DNA of 64,000 bases from Alteromonas sp. ASW11-130 (GCF_026183735.1 NZ_JAPFRE010000014.1:1-64000), one strand, 5' to 3'. Counted from the first letter of the stretch, positions 13,098-22,497 are shown. Numbers and translations: made by a program. Notes: generated by a model from the letters alone, not told the origin.

Positions 13098-13616
13098 TTA
13101 CTTGGTGTCTTTGATCGCCGCCAATACGCGCACAAATTTGGTAGGTACTTCGTTGATAGTGCGAACGAATTTGCCCACCGGTGCTTTGAAGGTTGCAAGA
13201 AGTTTTGCAAGCGCTTCGTCGCGAGTTGGAAGTGACGCCACTGCATCCAGTTTTTCCGGACCAAGAAGACCACTACCAATTGAAAGTGCAGTAACTTTAA
13301 GCTTATCGTTCTTCTTCCCATAGTCTTTGAAAAGACGCGCTGCACCACCAGGTGCATCAATAGAGAAACCGTAAATAAGCGGACCAGTTAAGGCGCTGTC
13401 TAAGTCAGCAAATTTACTGTCTGCCAATGCACGTTTAGCCAGAGTATTACGCACAACCTTTAGGTATACGCCTTGCTCACGAGCTTGAACGCGCAGGTCA
13501 GTCAGCTCTGCAACTTCCATCCCACGGTATTCAGCGACGGCAACAGATAGAGCGCGAGACGCAACTTCGGAAACTTCCGCTACGATCTCTTTTTTAGCTG
13601 CTAATCCTAGTGCCAC
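13098..13616 (-). CDS. rplJ: 50S ribosomal protein L10
   Basis: L10 anchors L7/L12 dimers to the ribosome stalk and represses its own operon by binding the mRNA leader. The frame is open further upstream (to 13673), but the family N-terminus [19 protein letters not shown] begins at a GTG codon at 13616, preceded by AGAGGTG at ideal spacing, so that start is chosen; the product is 172 residues. Conserved [11 protein letters not shown] and [11 protein letters not shown] are visible. The upstream RNA leader overlaps the extra open frame. Confidence 0.96.
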   Translation of the reverse strand: MALGLAAKKEIVAEVSEVASRALSVAVAEYRGMEVAELTDLRVQAREQGVYLKVVRNTLAKRALADSKFADLDSALTGPLIYGFSIDAPGGAARLFKDYGKKNDKLKVTALSIGSGLLGPEKLDAVASLPTRDEALAKLLATFKAPVGKFVRTINEVPTKFVRVLAAIKDTK

Positions 13617-13737
13617 TGAGTTCACCTCTTTGTATCTGATGATTAAGCTATTCACTTGCACATCAGGGTTCACAGATTGATATAACCAACATGGTCATAC
13701 CGCTCTACGGTGTTTGTTACCCCAGAGAGTCTGAGTC

Positions 13738-13870
13738 AAACCACCGTCTGCGCAGGCTTTTATATTAAGTGAGCATTGAATGTAAAAGTTCTCTTACCTC
13801 TTTTACTGCTGCACGCCTGCGGTCTTGGACGGGAGCTAATAGTCAGTTTCCTGACTTTCAGCTCCAACCC
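13738..13870 (-). promoter_or_regulatory. L10 leader (autoregulatory RNA of rplJL)
   Basis: On the minus strand the leader contains the kink-turn signature CGTCCAAGACCGCAGG (13816-13831), paired with CCTGCGCAGACGG (13744-13756), and upstream of it a long hairpin with GGAGCT/AGCTCC and AGTCAG/CTGACT arms (13832-13865). This is the arrangement of the L10 leader known from enterobacteria, where the L10(L12)4 complex binds and shuts off translation of rplJ. Confidence 0.88.
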
Positions 13871-13915
13871 ATAACCTTAAGAGATGCCGACATGTTGCCA
13901 CGTCAGCAAATTGCA

Positions 13916-14611
13916 TTACTGACCTACAGAGGCCTTATCAACAGAAACACCAGCGCCCATAGTTGTGCTTAAACTGATTTTCTTGATATAAGTACCCTTT
14001 GCTGAAGAAGGCTTTGCTTTCTTCAGTGCTTCAAGTAATGCTTCTAAATTTTCTTGAATTTGGTTCGCTTCAAACGCAATCTTACCAATGCTTGCGTGAA
14101 TGATACCGTTCTTATCGTTACGGTAGCGTACCTGACCTGCTTTAGCATTCTTAACTGCTGTAGCCACATCTGGCGTTACTGTGCCAGTTTTAGGGTTAGG
14201 CATCAGGCCACGTGGACCTAAGATTTGACCTAGTTGGCCCACTACACGCATTGCATCCGGGCTGGCTACAACAACGTCAAAGTTCATTTCGCCTTTTTTC
14301 ACTTGCTCAGCAAGGTCGTCCATACCGACGATGTCTGCGCCAGCTTCTTTCGCTGCATCAGCATTAGCACCTTGAGTGAATACCGCAACACGAACATCTT
14401 TACCCGTGCCGTTTGGTAGTACCGTTGCACCACGTACGTTTTGATCAGATTTTTTCGCATCGATACCAAGGTTTACTGCTACATCTACGCTTTCAGCGAA
14501 CTTTGCAGTCGCTAATTCTTTTAAAAGAGTAACAGCTTCGTTGATTTCATACTCTTTAGTTGAATCAACTTTGTCGCGGATTAGGCGAGCGCGTTTAGTT
14601 AGTTTAGCCAT
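13916..14611 (-). CDS. rplA: 50S ribosomal protein L1
   Basis: L1 binds 23S rRNA at the L1 stalk and helps release deacylated tRNA; in E. coli it also represses its own operon. The 231-residue product starts [17 protein letters not shown] and has the signature [18 protein letters not shown] in the second half. It is 4 bases after rplK, indicating co-translation. Length and sequence are ordinary. Confidence 0.98.
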   Translation of the reverse strand: MAKLTKRARLIRDKVDSTKEYEINEAVTLLKELATAKFAESVDVAVNLGIDAKKSDQNVRGATVLPNGTGKDVRVAVFTQGANADAAKEAGADIVGMDDLAEQVKKGEMNFDVVVASPDAMRVVGQLGQILGPRGLMPNPKTGTVTPDVATAVKNAKAGQVRYRNDKNGIIHASIGKIAFEANQIQENLEALLEALKKAKPSSAKGTYIKKISLSTTMGAGVSVDKASVGQ

Positions 14612-14615
14612 TCGA

Positions 14616-15044
14616 TTAGTCCTCTACGTTCAAGCCCATTGAGCGAGCAGAACCCGCGATAGTGCGAACTGCAGCGTCAAGGTCAGCAGCAGTCAGATCT
14701 GGTTCTTTAGTTTTCGCGATCTCTTCTAACTGAGCGCGGGTAACTTTACCCACTTTTTCAGTATTTGGACGGCCAGAACCACTCTTAATGCCAGCTGCTT
14801 TCTTAAGCAAATAAGACGCTGGAGGCGTTTTAGTTTCGAATGTGAAAGAGCGATCTTCGTATACAGTAATTTCTACTGGTACCGGAGCGCCTTTCTCAAG
14901 ACTTTCAGTTTTTGCATTGAAAGCCTTACAGAATTCCATGATGTTTACACCATGTTGACCTAGTGCAGGACCAACTGGTGGACTTGGGTTTGCAGCACCT
15001 GCCGCAACCTGTAGCTTAATTAAGCCAGTTACTTTTTTAGCCAT
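14616..15044 (-). CDS. rplK: 50S ribosomal protein L11
   Basis: L11 forms the GTPase-associated centre with the 23S rRNA and is needed for RelA activation. The 142-residue protein starts [26 protein letters not shown], with the proline-rich N-domain and the C-terminal RNA-binding domain ending [12 protein letters not shown]. It heads the rplK-rplA-rplJ-rplL-rpoB-rpoC unit and has its own strong promoter, because a channel gene and a terminator separate it from nusG. Confidence 0.98.
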   Translation of the reverse strand: MAKKVTGLIKLQVAAGAANPSPPVGPALGQHGVNIMEFCKAFNAKTESLEKGAPVPVEITVYEDRSFTFETKTPPASYLLKKAAGIKSGSGRPNTEKVGKVTRAQLEEIAKTKEPDLTAADLDAAVRTIAGSARSMGLNVED

Positions 15045-15134
15045 AGTGATTGCTCTCTTTAGTGGGTCTAGCGCCTCGCAAATATCGAGAATATTTGCTC
15101 AAATGGCTTCCCGTTTCCATTTAAAAGGGCGCGA

Positions 15135-15163
15135 ATTATAGATTAATCCGCACCCCTTCGCAA
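15135..15163 (-). promoter_or_regulatory. Sigma70 promoter of rplK operon
   Basis: Minus strand: -35 TTGCGA (15158-15163), 17-base spacer, consensus -10 TATAAT (15135-15140), then a GC-rich discriminator GCGCCC. Transcription would start near 15128, about 80 bases before rplK. The discriminator suggests stringent control. Confidence 0.8.
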
Positions 15164-15219
15164 CCCTAAATGTTGATATTTTGAACTTTCGTGTTCTCGC
15201 AGCGAGCGAACGAAGTAGT

Positions 15220-16254
15220 TTAATCGTTTTGTGCTTGCCCGGTTTCCTTCCTGATAGGCAGGGGTTCTTTAAAAGTAAGCGTACGATAAGGAAACGGTAT
15301 TTCTATGCCTGCATCATCCAGCGCACGCTTAATCGCACTCACCACTTCACTTCGTGATTTACGGTGGCCTAAGGGAGTAGGACTCGTCCACCAGGTTACT
15401 TCAATATCGATACTACTAGCCCCGAAGCCATTAAGGAAAACTTCAACCGGATAGTCCTGTTCAACCGATTCACAGTTCTTAAGAGCATTCTCGATTACTT
15501 CGACCGCCTGGTCTGCATCTTCATCATAAGCCACGCCCGTCATCACAGTAATTCGTCTCACATCCCTGTCGGTTAATACGTTAACCGGGTTTTTGAATAA
15601 AAAGGAATTAGGCATAACAACCAATTCGCCATTTGTCTGCCGAATTTGGGTCATACGCACCGAGATATCTTCGACTTTACCGAGAATTGACTCGCATTCG
15701 ATAAAATCGCCTGTTTCAAACGGATATTTCCATAGCAACAGTATGCCGGCGAAAAAGTTTTCAAAAATTTCTTTAAATGCAAAGCCGATTGCTACTGACG
15801 CTAAGCCCAATCCGCCAAGCGCTTTTGCCGGGGTTAGGCCTGGGAACATAATCATAGCGGCTATCAACAAACCTAGTATCCATACCAGAATTATGGTCAA
15901 ACGCGAGAATAACTCGCAGAGGGAGCGTCTCAATTTACGTGATTTTGCTATTTTGAAAACTGCGCTACCGACGAGATTAGATAGGATCCAGGTAATGATT
16001 ATTACGAGCAAGCCTGCACCAAGATAAGGTAAACGCTCTATAAAACCCTGATAAATATCATTTAGTGTCTGTTGCAGCATTTCTATTGGCGACAGATGGG
16101 GATCTGTTTCCGCTAGTTCAACTGACCGACCCTCTGCGGTTTGTTCGTTCTGTATTGTTTGGTCTTGCTGACCTAATGTCGAAATCAAGTCTTGTCCAAA
16201 AGTAAGTTGCGCGCACATTGCAATCCACGCGATCACAAAAACTCTTACCAACAA
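15220..16254 (-). CDS. MscS-family mechanosensitive channel
   Basis: Small-conductance mechanosensitive channels release solutes on hypo-osmotic shock. The start chosen is a TTG at 16254, preceded by AAGGGGG six bases away; it gives a 344-residue protein with a clean signal peptide (about the first 20 residues, hydrophobic VFVIAWIAMC). The frame is open upstream to 16356 but that part overlaps a terminator. After a periplasmic linker there are membrane helices, then the pore helix ALGGLGLASVAIGFAFKEIFENFFAGI and the beta domain DFIECESILGKVEDISVRMT typical of MscS. It lies between nusG and rplK, which usually adjoin. Confidence 0.9.
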   Translation of the reverse strand: MLVRVFVIAWIAMCAQLTFGQDLISTLGQQDQTIQNEQTAEGRSVELAETDPHLSPIEMLQQTLNDIYQGFIERLPYLGAGLLVIIITWILSNLVGSAVFKIAKSRKLRRSLCELFSRLTIILVWILGLLIAAMIMFPGLTPAKALGGLGLASVAIGFAFKEIFENFFAGILLLWKYPFETGDFIECESILGKVEDISVRMTQIRQTNGELVVMPNSFLFKNPVNVLTDRDVRRITVMTGVAYDEDADQAVEVIENALKNCESVEQDYPVEVFLNGFGASSIDIEVTWWTSPTPLGHRKSRSEVVSAIKRALDDAGIEIPFPYRTLTFKEPLPIRKETGQAQND

Positions 16255-16356
16255 AATGATCCCCCTTACGCCGGTTAATTGACTTAAGTGTAGAAGAAGA
16301 TTCACGAAATTTTGGAAAAAAAGCGGATGGGAGATAGCCAACTTGACTAAAAACAA

Positions 16357-16382
16357 AAAAAGCGGCTTAAAAGCCGCTTTTT
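16357..16382 (-). terminator. Terminator after nusG
   Basis: AAGCGGCTT and AAGCCGCTT arms extended by A-T pairs give a roughly 12-bp hairpin with T-runs on both strands, so it may act in both directions. It lies 14 bases after the nusG stop and ends the tRNA-Trp-secE-nusG transcript before the channel gene. Confidence 0.9.
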
Positions 16383-16396
16383 AAAAACGAGGTGAA

Positions 16397-16942
16397 TTAG
16401 CCCTTTTCGACTTGACCGAATTCTAAATCCACCGGTGTAGAACGGCCGAAAATCAATACCGATACCTTCACGCGACTTTTTTCGTAATCAACTTCTTCAA
16501 CCACACCATTAAAGTCAGCAAAGGGACCATCTGTAACCCGTACCACTTCGCCTGGTTCAAATAATGTTTTCGGCTTAGGCTTATCAACCGACTCTTCAAG
16601 GCGGTTCAGAATCGCATCTGCTTCACGTTGTGAAATGGGCATAGGACGATCCGATGTTCCACCGATAAAACCAAGAACGCGCGGAACACTTTTCACCAAA
16701 TGCCATGAATCTTCATTCATTTCCATTTCTACTAACACGTAGCCAGGGTAGAACTTTCGTTCAGATTTACGTTTTTGGCCGGCACGCATTTCAACAACTT
16801 CTTCAGTAGGTACTAAGACCTGACCGAAATATTGTTCCATGTTGTGCATTTTGATGTATTCAAGCAAGGTTTTCTTAACCCGTGATTCGTATTGAGAATA
16901 CGCTTGAACTACATACCATCTTTTCTTTGCTTCTTCTGTCAT
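16397..16942 (-). CDS. nusG: Transcription termination/antitermination factor NusG
   Basis: NusG binds RNA polymerase, suppresses pausing and links it to Rho or to ribosomal S10. The 181-residue product starts [19 protein letters not shown] and has the NGN domain ([42 protein letters not shown]) followed by the KOW motif ([19 protein letters not shown]) in the last 60 residues. It is 3 bases after secE, the standard pairing, and ends at a strong terminator. Confidence 0.98.
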   Translation of the reverse strand: MTEEAKKRWYVVQAYSQYESRVKKTLLEYIKMHNMEQYFGQVLVPTEEVVEMRAGQKRKSERKFYPGYVLVEMEMNEDSWHLVKSVPRVLGFIGGTSDRPMPISQREADAILNRLEESVDKPKPKTLFEPGEVVRVTDGPFADFNGVVEEVDYEKSRVKVSVLIFGRSTPVDLEFGQVEKG

Positions 16943-16945
16943 GGC

Positions 16946-17323
16946 TTAGGCTCCTATACCAGTAATGAAGCCCACTACGCGGACGATAATACCATCCAGA
17001 CCCCACAAAATTAATCCAACCACAACTGTCGCTGCAATTACAATAAGCGTGGTTTGATTGGTTTCCTGACGCGTTGGCCAAATAACCTTACGAACTTCTG
17101 TTCGCGAGTCCTTAGCGAAGGCAAGGAAGGTGCTACCTTTCTCAGTCGTCGCGGCAATAAATAACGCTATCACTCCGACGGCTACTGCTACCAGGGCACG
17201 GTAAAGTACTGAGTACTCACCAAACATATAGTTTGCTGTGATTAAACCAATCAGCAAAGCAAAAACCACTAACCACTTTAAAATGTCGAGTGGATTTGAT
17301 GTACTTTCCGTTTTTTCGCTCAT
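16946..17323 (-). CDS. secE: Protein translocase subunit SecE
   Basis: SecE is the essential clamp subunit of the SecYEG inner-membrane channel. The 125-residue protein has the three-helix gammaproteobacterial form: two N-terminal hydrophobic segments (about residues 14-35 and 38-57) and the conserved C-terminal part with FAKDSRTEVRKVIWPTRQETNQTT followed by the third membrane helix. It lies between tRNA-Trp and nusG and is presumably in one transcript with both. Confidence 0.97.
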   Translation of the reverse strand: MSEKTESTSNPLDILKWLVVFALLIGLITANYMFGEYSVLYRALVAVAVGVIALFIAATTEKGSTFLAFAKDSRTEVRKVIWPTRQETNQTTLIVIAATVVVGLILWGLDGIIVRVVGFITGIGA

Positions 17324-17384
17324 GTTACGATCCTAACAATACTGCATCGTTCAAACTTACCTTTTCATAAGATAAGCGATAATT

Positions 17385-17461
17385 TGGCAGGGGTGGAGGG
17401 ACTCGAACCCCCAACCATCGGTTTTGGAGACCGCTGTTCTACCAATTCGAACTACACCCCT
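17385..17461 (-). tRNA. trpT: tRNA-Trp (CCA anticodon)
   Basis: The 77-base minus-strand sequence starts AGGGGTG and ends CACCCCT GCCA, giving a perfect 7-bp acceptor stem with an encoded CCA end. The anticodon loop CTCCAAA carries CCA for tryptophan, and the T-loop GGTTCGAGTC is standard. It precedes secE-nusG, as in many gammaproteobacteria. Confidence 0.97.
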
Positions 17462-17550
17462 AAAGCTTTCTACGCAAATTTTACTTACATTACCCTTGGG
17501 AATTCAGCTTCTTTTATTGGAAAGTGCGGTATCGCAAGGGAGGGAGGCGT

Positions 17551-17578
17551 ATTATACCTAGGAACCTTGTCAATACAA
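17551..17578 (-). promoter_or_regulatory. Promoter of tRNA-Trp-secE-nusG
   Basis: Minus strand: consensus -10 TATAAT at 17551-17556. A -35 candidate TTGTAT (17573-17578) is spaced 16 bases away; a perfect TTGACA (17568-17573) overlaps it but is only 11 bases from the -10. A GC-rich discriminator follows the -10. The -10 is convincing, the -35 choice less so. Confidence 0.65.
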
Positions 17579-17712
17579 GCCCTCAACCCTTTCTTTTTTA
17601 TTACTGGGGCAAATTAATCCATATTATTTATTAGGTCTTGATCAGACCGGTTCTTACCCTAACGTGAATGAGTATATGAATATTGCCGGTCTTTGTTTGC
17701 GTCGCTGTCAAA

Positions 17713-19554
17713 TCATTCTACCCCTAAGAACCCGCCAGTTTGATGTGCCCAAAGTTTTGCATAGATACCCTGTTTTGCAATAAGTTCGCTGTGTGTTCCT
17801 GCCTCGACAATTTCACCTTCATCCAATACAAGTAATCTGTCCATTTTAGCTATTGTTGAAAGCCTATGGGCGATGGCCAATACTGTTTTATTTTGCATAA
17901 CCTGGTTTAAGCAATCTTGAATAGCGGCCTCCACCTCAGAGTCCAGCGCTGACGTGGCTTCATCGAGTACCAAAATAGGTGCATCCTTAAGTAATACTCT
18001 GGCGATTGCAATCCGTTGTCGTTGTCCACCAGAAAGCTTGACGCCTCGTTCCCCAACATGCGCGTCATAACCTGTTCTGCCTGCGCTGTCTGAAAGTGTA
18101 AGAATGAATTCATGTGCTTCCGCCTGCTTAGCAGCGCGGATCATTTCTTCTTCAGTGGCATCGGATCTACCGTAGAGAATATTGTCTCTTACTGATCGGT
18201 GCATTAGTGACGTATCTTGCGTTACCATACTGATTTGCGCGCGTAAATGTTCCTGGGGAACCAATCTAATATCCTGCCCATCAATTTTAATGCTTCCTGC
18301 CTGTATATCGTAAAAACGCATCAACAAATTAACCAATGTGGATTTACCAGCGCCGGACCGGCCCACTAGGCCTACTTTTTCGCCAGGCTTAATTTTCAGG
18401 TTAAGGTTTTTAAAGACTTCAATAGGATGCCCCTTTGCGCCAAGGTAACCAAAGTTAATTTGGTCAAAATGCACTTCTCCTCCCTTAACACTGAATAATT
18501 CGGGTTTAGTGGAGTCTTTCACTGTTACAGGTTTTGCCAGGGTATTGATACCGTCTTGTACGGTACCGATATTTTCAAATAATGCTGAGACTTCCCACAT
18601 GATCCAGTGGGACATGCCATTAAGTCGCAGACATAAACTAACCGCCACGGCGATGTCTCCGGGAGTGGTGACGTTGTGTAACCATAAATAAATGGACATA
18701 GCAGCAACCGAAAATATAAGTAGCGCATTAGCAATTTCTACACAGGTTTCCAAAATGGTTACCAAACGCATCTGGGGATAAACAGTATGGAGAAAGTTCC
18801 CCATACTATCCTTGGCATAATCCGCTTCTCGATTACTATGGGAAAAAAGTTTAACAGTTGTAATATTGGTATAACTATCGACGATACGTCCGGTCATCAT
18901 GGAGCGTGCGTCGGCCTGTGCCTGTGATACAGTTTTTAGTTTGGGTACCAACACTTTTAAGATAGTCAGGTAAACACCGCCCCATATCACCAGGGGAATG
19001 GCCATACGCCAATCAATACTGAAAATCAGGGCTACCATGGAAATGAAGTACACACTAATATAAACCATCAAATCGAGTAACTTCATAACCGTTTCGCGAA
19101 CGGATAAAGCGGTTTGCATTACCTTTGTGGCAACCCTACCCGCAAACTCATTCTGGAAAAAACTTACACTTTGATTAAGCAAGTACCGATGCGCGTTCCA
19201 GCGGATTCGCATCGGATAGTTTCCCATCAAAGACTGACGATTAAACAGGGAGCGTATAAGAATAAGACCCGGAATGAGCACAACTACTACAACCCCCATC
19301 CATAACAGGGTCCATTTTTTCTGCGCTAAAAAGGTTTCTCTATCGTAGGAAGCAAACCAATCGACTAATTCTCCCAGAAAGCCAAACAAGGTCACTTCTA
19401 GCATAGCTACTAGGGCACCTAAAATAGATACAATCGCAATGACCCACCACATGCCCTGCGTATAATGGCGGCAGAACGCAATTAACTCTTCGGGTGGTTG
19501 ACTTGGGGGTGGCTCAGGGAACGCTTTTGTCAATCGTTCGAAAAATGAAAACAT
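17713..19554 (-). CDS. ABC exporter, fused permease and ATPase
   Basis: A 613-residue half-transporter of the MsbA/multidrug type, expected to work as a homodimer in the inner membrane; the substrate is unknown. The first ~340 residues hold six membrane helices (hydrophobic stretches near 36-62, 84-102, 160-182, 184-202, 270-292 and 298-312). The ATPase domain has Walker A GRSGAGKST (398-406), signature LSGGQ (507-511), Walker B ILVLDE (527-532) and the H-loop in IAHRLST. It starts 9 bases after the RraA-like gene, so the two are probably one operon. Confidence 0.93.
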   Translation of the reverse strand: MFSFFERLTKAFPEPPPSQPPEELIAFCRHYTQGMWWVIAIVSILGALVAMLEVTLFGFLGELVDWFASYDRETFLAQKKWTLLWMGVVVVVLIPGLILIRSLFNRQSLMGNYPMRIRWNAHRYLLNQSVSFFQNEFAGRVATKVMQTALSVRETVMKLLDLMVYISVYFISMVALIFSIDWRMAIPLVIWGGVYLTILKVLVPKLKTVSQAQADARSMMTGRIVDSYTNITTVKLFSHSNREADYAKDSMGNFLHTVYPQMRLVTILETCVEIANALLIFSVAAMSIYLWLHNVTTPGDIAVAVSLCLRLNGMSHWIMWEVSALFENIGTVQDGINTLAKPVTVKDSTKPELFSVKGGEVHFDQINFGYLGAKGHPIEVFKNLNLKIKPGEKVGLVGRSGAGKSTLVNLLMRFYDIQAGSIKIDGQDIRLVPQEHLRAQISMVTQDTSLMHRSVRDNILYGRSDATEEEMIRAAKQAEAHEFILTLSDSAGRTGYDAHVGERGVKLSGGQRQRIAIARVLLKDAPILVLDEATSALDSEVEAAIQDCLNQVMQNKTVLAIAHRLSTIAKMDRLLVLDEGEIVEAGTHSELIAKQGIYAKLWAHQTGGFLGVE

Positions 19555-19563
19555 CGATAAGGC

Positions 19564-20118
19564 TCAGGATTGTCTAGTAAACTCTAGCTTTGTGAGGGTA
19601 GATTTTACTTTTTCAAGATGTTGTTTCTGCCATCCCTCTAAAGTGGTGGCATTGTCTGTTTGGTTTCTTCTTCTTGCAATATCATATGTAGACTGGCGTT
19701 GCTCAAAAGGTATTACGGCAATACCGTCTTCGTCGGCAACAACAATATCACCGTTTTCTACATCGACACCACCACATGATATGGGTTGGCGTATAGAGCC
19801 TAAGGCTTTTTTTGCTGCAGGTTTGGGAAAACAGCCTTTTGCATAAATTGGAAACTGTAACGCGGTAATTTCAGCTACATCTCGTACATAGCCATCTACA
19901 ATCATTCCCTGGATACCATTTTTCTGCGCAATTGCACATACATTTGGGCGCGCTGGCGCCAATCTTTCATCGCCTTTTACGACTAAGACATCGCCAGGGC
20001 GAACTCGGTAAATAGCTGCATGGAACATTATGTGGTCGTTTGGAGGACACTCAACGGTAAAAGCGGACCCAGCGAGCCGTTGAGTTTGAGGCCATAGCGC
20101 CCGAATATCCTCCCGCAT
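19564..20118 (-). CDS. RraA-like / aldolase-family protein, 5' end disrupted
   Basis: RraA-fold proteins include the RNase E inhibitor RraA and metal-dependent oxaloacetate decarboxylase/HMG aldolases. The visible 184 residues contain the family core RPGDVLVVKGDE and the aldolase-type motif GxxxDGYVRDVAEI, so an enzyme of the aldolase/decarboxylase branch is likelier than an RNase E regulator. The ATG at 20118 has no ribosome-binding site. A TTG at 20178 with AAGGAG six bases upstream reads in the same frame through family-like N-terminal sequence but meets TGA at 20152-20154 (codon 9). The gene is therefore either inactivated or restarted at 20118. It precedes the ABC exporter by 9 bases. 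Confidence 0.75.
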   Translation of the reverse strand: MREDIRALWPQTQRLAGSAFTVECPPNDHIMFHAAIYRVRPGDVLVVKGDERLAPARPNVCAIAQKNGIQGMIVDGYVRDVAEITALQFPIYAKGCFPKPAAKKALGSIRQPISCGGVDVENGDIVVADEDGIAVIPFEQRQSTYDIARRRNQTDNATTLEGWQKQHLEKVKSTLTKLEFTRQS

Positions 20119-20427
20119 AAATAGGTTCGCATTATGTGCGTCAGCATAATCTCATGTGGAAACAGTGGCGTATTGCAAGGATAGCTCCTTTTGTTAAAGC
20201 AATCTTTGATAATGGATGCTCGTATTGTTCACCCGTTATGGTGGATGGATGGCGTGTAAAGAATTAACGTACCGCGTGAACAATCTTGAGTTGTTACAAG
20301 TTATGTATATTCGCTATAAATAGTTTTACTAGCGCGCTGGCCATGGTATTAAAGAGTATGCAAAGCCCTGCTCGCCAGAAAAGTTCAAACAGATGCGATA
20401 ATAAAAACGCACCAGACAGGAAACATC
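20119..20427. other. Divergent intergenic region
   Basis: Besides the broken 5' part of the RraA-like gene (to 20178), this holds the presumed promoter of the M13 peptidase gene: TTGTTA at about 20291 and TATAAA at about 20315 on the plus strand, spacing 18, a weak match. Nothing else was recognised. Confidence 0.4.
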
Positions 20428-22497
20428 ATGCAACGTACATTACTAAGTTTAAGTGTAATCTTAGGGTTGGCGGCGTGTAGCCCTCAATCTGCCGATTCAG
20501 TTAAGACCGAATCAGCGCAAACACAGCAAGTAAAAGAAACCAAACAACTCACCTCTGGTGTTATTAAAGAAAACATGGATCTTTCCGTAGACCCGGGTGA
20601 CGATTTCTTCCGATATGTAAATGGAAACTGGGTAGATAATACCGAAATGCCCGCCGATAAATCGCGTTACGGCGCGTTCAATATTTTACGAGACGCCGCG
20701 CAAGAAGATGTCAAAGCTATCATTGAAGAGTCTGCAAATGGTAGTTTTGAAGCAGGTTCAGACGAGCAAAAAGTAGGCGATTTTTATGCGTCATACATGG
20801 ACATGGAAACCCGCGACAAATTGGGCATCGAACCACTTAATAAAGACCTCTCTATGATAGAGGCAATTACTGACTATTCAGAACTGGCGTCATACTTCGC
20901 ATATGCTAACCGTTATGGTTATGGTTCCCCTTTCGCGCTTGGTCAATACGTAGATTTTAAACAGCCTGATACTTACATGATGTATATATGGCAGTCGGGT
21001 CTGGGGTTACCCGAGCGCGAATATTATTTTAAAGATGACGAAAGCTCACAAAAAATTCGTGATGCTTATGTCAAACATATTGAAAAGATGTTTACCCTTG
21101 CTGGCTTTGATGAGCCTGCGAAGAATGCTGAAATGCTAATGAAGTTTGAGACCGAAATAGCCAAACTTCATATGAAAAAAGAATTAACGCGCGACTGGGC
21201 TTCTAACTACAACAAAGTATCACTGGATGAACTGAAAACCGTAATGCCCGACTTTGACTGGAGCGCTTTTCTTTCTCAAGCGGAAATTACTGACATTGAC
21301 GGTTTAGTATTTATGCAGACCGACTTTGCTAAAAAACTTGATAGCCTAATTACCAAAACGCCTCTTGAAGAGTGGAAAACGTTTCTACGTTGGCATTTGA
21401 TTAATGCTACTGCCTCACAGCTTACCAGTGCTATAGATGAAGCCAATTTTGAATTTTATAGCAAAGTGCTTCACGGTGTTGAGGAACAACGGCCCCAGTG
21501 GCGTCGCGCAGTGGACTTGTCAAACCAACATGTTGGTGAAATTATCGGTAAAGTATACGTTAAGAAACACTTCCCACCCGAAGCCAAAGACCGCATGATG
21601 GAAATGGTAAATAACTTATTGGCCGCGTACGAAGACAGCATCAATGAGCTTGAGTGGATGACCGACGAAACTCGCAAACAAGCATTGGATAAGTTATCCA
21701 AATTTACCGTTAAAATTGGTTACCCGGATAAGTGGACAGATTACAGTTCGTTAATTGTCGAAGCCGATGACTTGTTTGGCAATATCAAACGCTCCGCTGA
21801 TCGCCAATATGCTGAAATCCTTGAGAAGCAAGGCGGGCCGGTTTGGGATCATGAGTGGGCCATGACGCCTCAGACAGTTAATGCTTATTATAGTCCTCCG
21901 CAAAACGAGATTGTATTTCCTGCTGCTATCCTGCAACCGCCTTTCTTTGACATGAATGCTGAAGATGCAGTCAATTACGGTGGTATCGGCGCTGTAATCG
22001 GGCATGAAATTGGGCATGGCTTTGATGACTCAGGGAGTACATTTGATGGCGATGGTGTACTGAGAAACTGGTGGACTGACACTGACCGCAAAGAGTTTGA
22101 AAACCGAACAAAACAGCTTGTTCATCAATATAATGAATTTGAAGCTTTACCAGACTTATTCGTTAATGGTGAATACACTTTGGGTGAAAATATTGGAGAT
22201 TTAGGTGGCATTAGCATTGCTTTGAAAGCCTACCACATGTCGCTAGACGGCGAAGAAGCTCCCGTAATGGATGGCTTTACTGGCGACCAGCGGGTATTCA
22301 TTGGTTTTGGTCAGGTCTGGGCGAATAAGTATCGCGATGAAGCGCTTCGCAGTCAGGTTCAAACCAATACTCACTCCCCTGCTCACTTCCGGGCAAACGG
22401 TGCAGTAAGAAACGTACCGGAGTTTTACACAGCGTTTGAAGTAAAACCGGATGATGAACTTTATTTAGCACCAGAAAATCGCGTTAAGATTTGGTAA
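20428..22497 (+). CDS. M13-family (neprilysin-like) zinc metallopeptidase lipoprotein
   Basis: M13 peptidases are zinc endopeptidases cutting oligopeptides on the amino side of hydrophobic residues. The 689-residue product begins with a lipoprotein signal, with lipobox LAAC at about residues 14-17, so it should be anchored in the periplasm or outer membrane. The zinc motif is HEIGH (residues 526-530), the third ligand is E587 in GENIGDLGG, and the substrate-binding NAYYSPPQNEIVFPA block and the C-terminal VKPDDELYLAPENRVKIW tail are all present. A good AGGA site precedes the ATG. A strong terminator follows, so it is likely monocistronic. PepO-type enzymes are the closest relatives. Confidence 0.95.
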   Translation: MQRTLLSLSVILGLAACSPQSADSVKTESAQTQQVKETKQLTSGVIKENMDLSVDPGDDFFRYVNGNWVDNTEMPADKSRYGAFNILRDAAQEDVKAIIEESANGSFEAGSDEQKVGDFYASYMDMETRDKLGIEPLNKDLSMIEAITDYSELASYFAYANRYGYGSPFALGQYVDFKQPDTYMMYIWQSGLGLPEREYYFKDDESSQKIRDAYVKHIEKMFTLAGFDEPAKNAEMLMKFETEIAKLHMKKELTRDWASNYNKVSLDELKTVMPDFDWSAFLSQAEITDIDGLVFMQTDFAKKLDSLITKTPLEEWKTFLRWHLINATASQLTSAIDEANFEFYSKVLHGVEEQRPQWRRAVDLSNQHVGEIIGKVYVKKHFPPEAKDRMMEMVNNLLAAYEDSINELEWMTDETRKQALDKLSKFTVKIGYPDKWTDYSSLIVEADDLFGNIKRSADRQYAEILEKQGGPVWDHEWAMTPQTVNAYYSPPQNEIVFPAAILQPPFFDMNAEDAVNYGGIGAVIGHEIGHGFDDSGSTFDGDGVLRNWWTDTDRKEFENRTKQLVHQYNEFEALPDLFVNGEYTLGENIGDLGGISIALKAYHMSLDGEEAPVMDGFTGDQRVFIGFGQVWANKYRDEALRSQVQTNTHSPAHFRANGAVRNVPEFYTAFEVKPDDELYLAPENRVKIW

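Noticed and set aside
13617-13673. Upstream extension of rplJ (19 codons)
   Set aside because: Overlaps the 5' leader; family start and ribosome-binding site point to GTG 13616.
15593-16027. 144-codon open frame opposite the MscS-type gene
   Set aside because: Antisense to a clearly coding gene, no recognisable domain.
20152-20154. TGA as selenocysteine codon
   Set aside because: The aligned residue is Cys, but the following hairpin is not SECIS-like and no Sec machinery is visible in this window; mutation or reinitiation is simpler.
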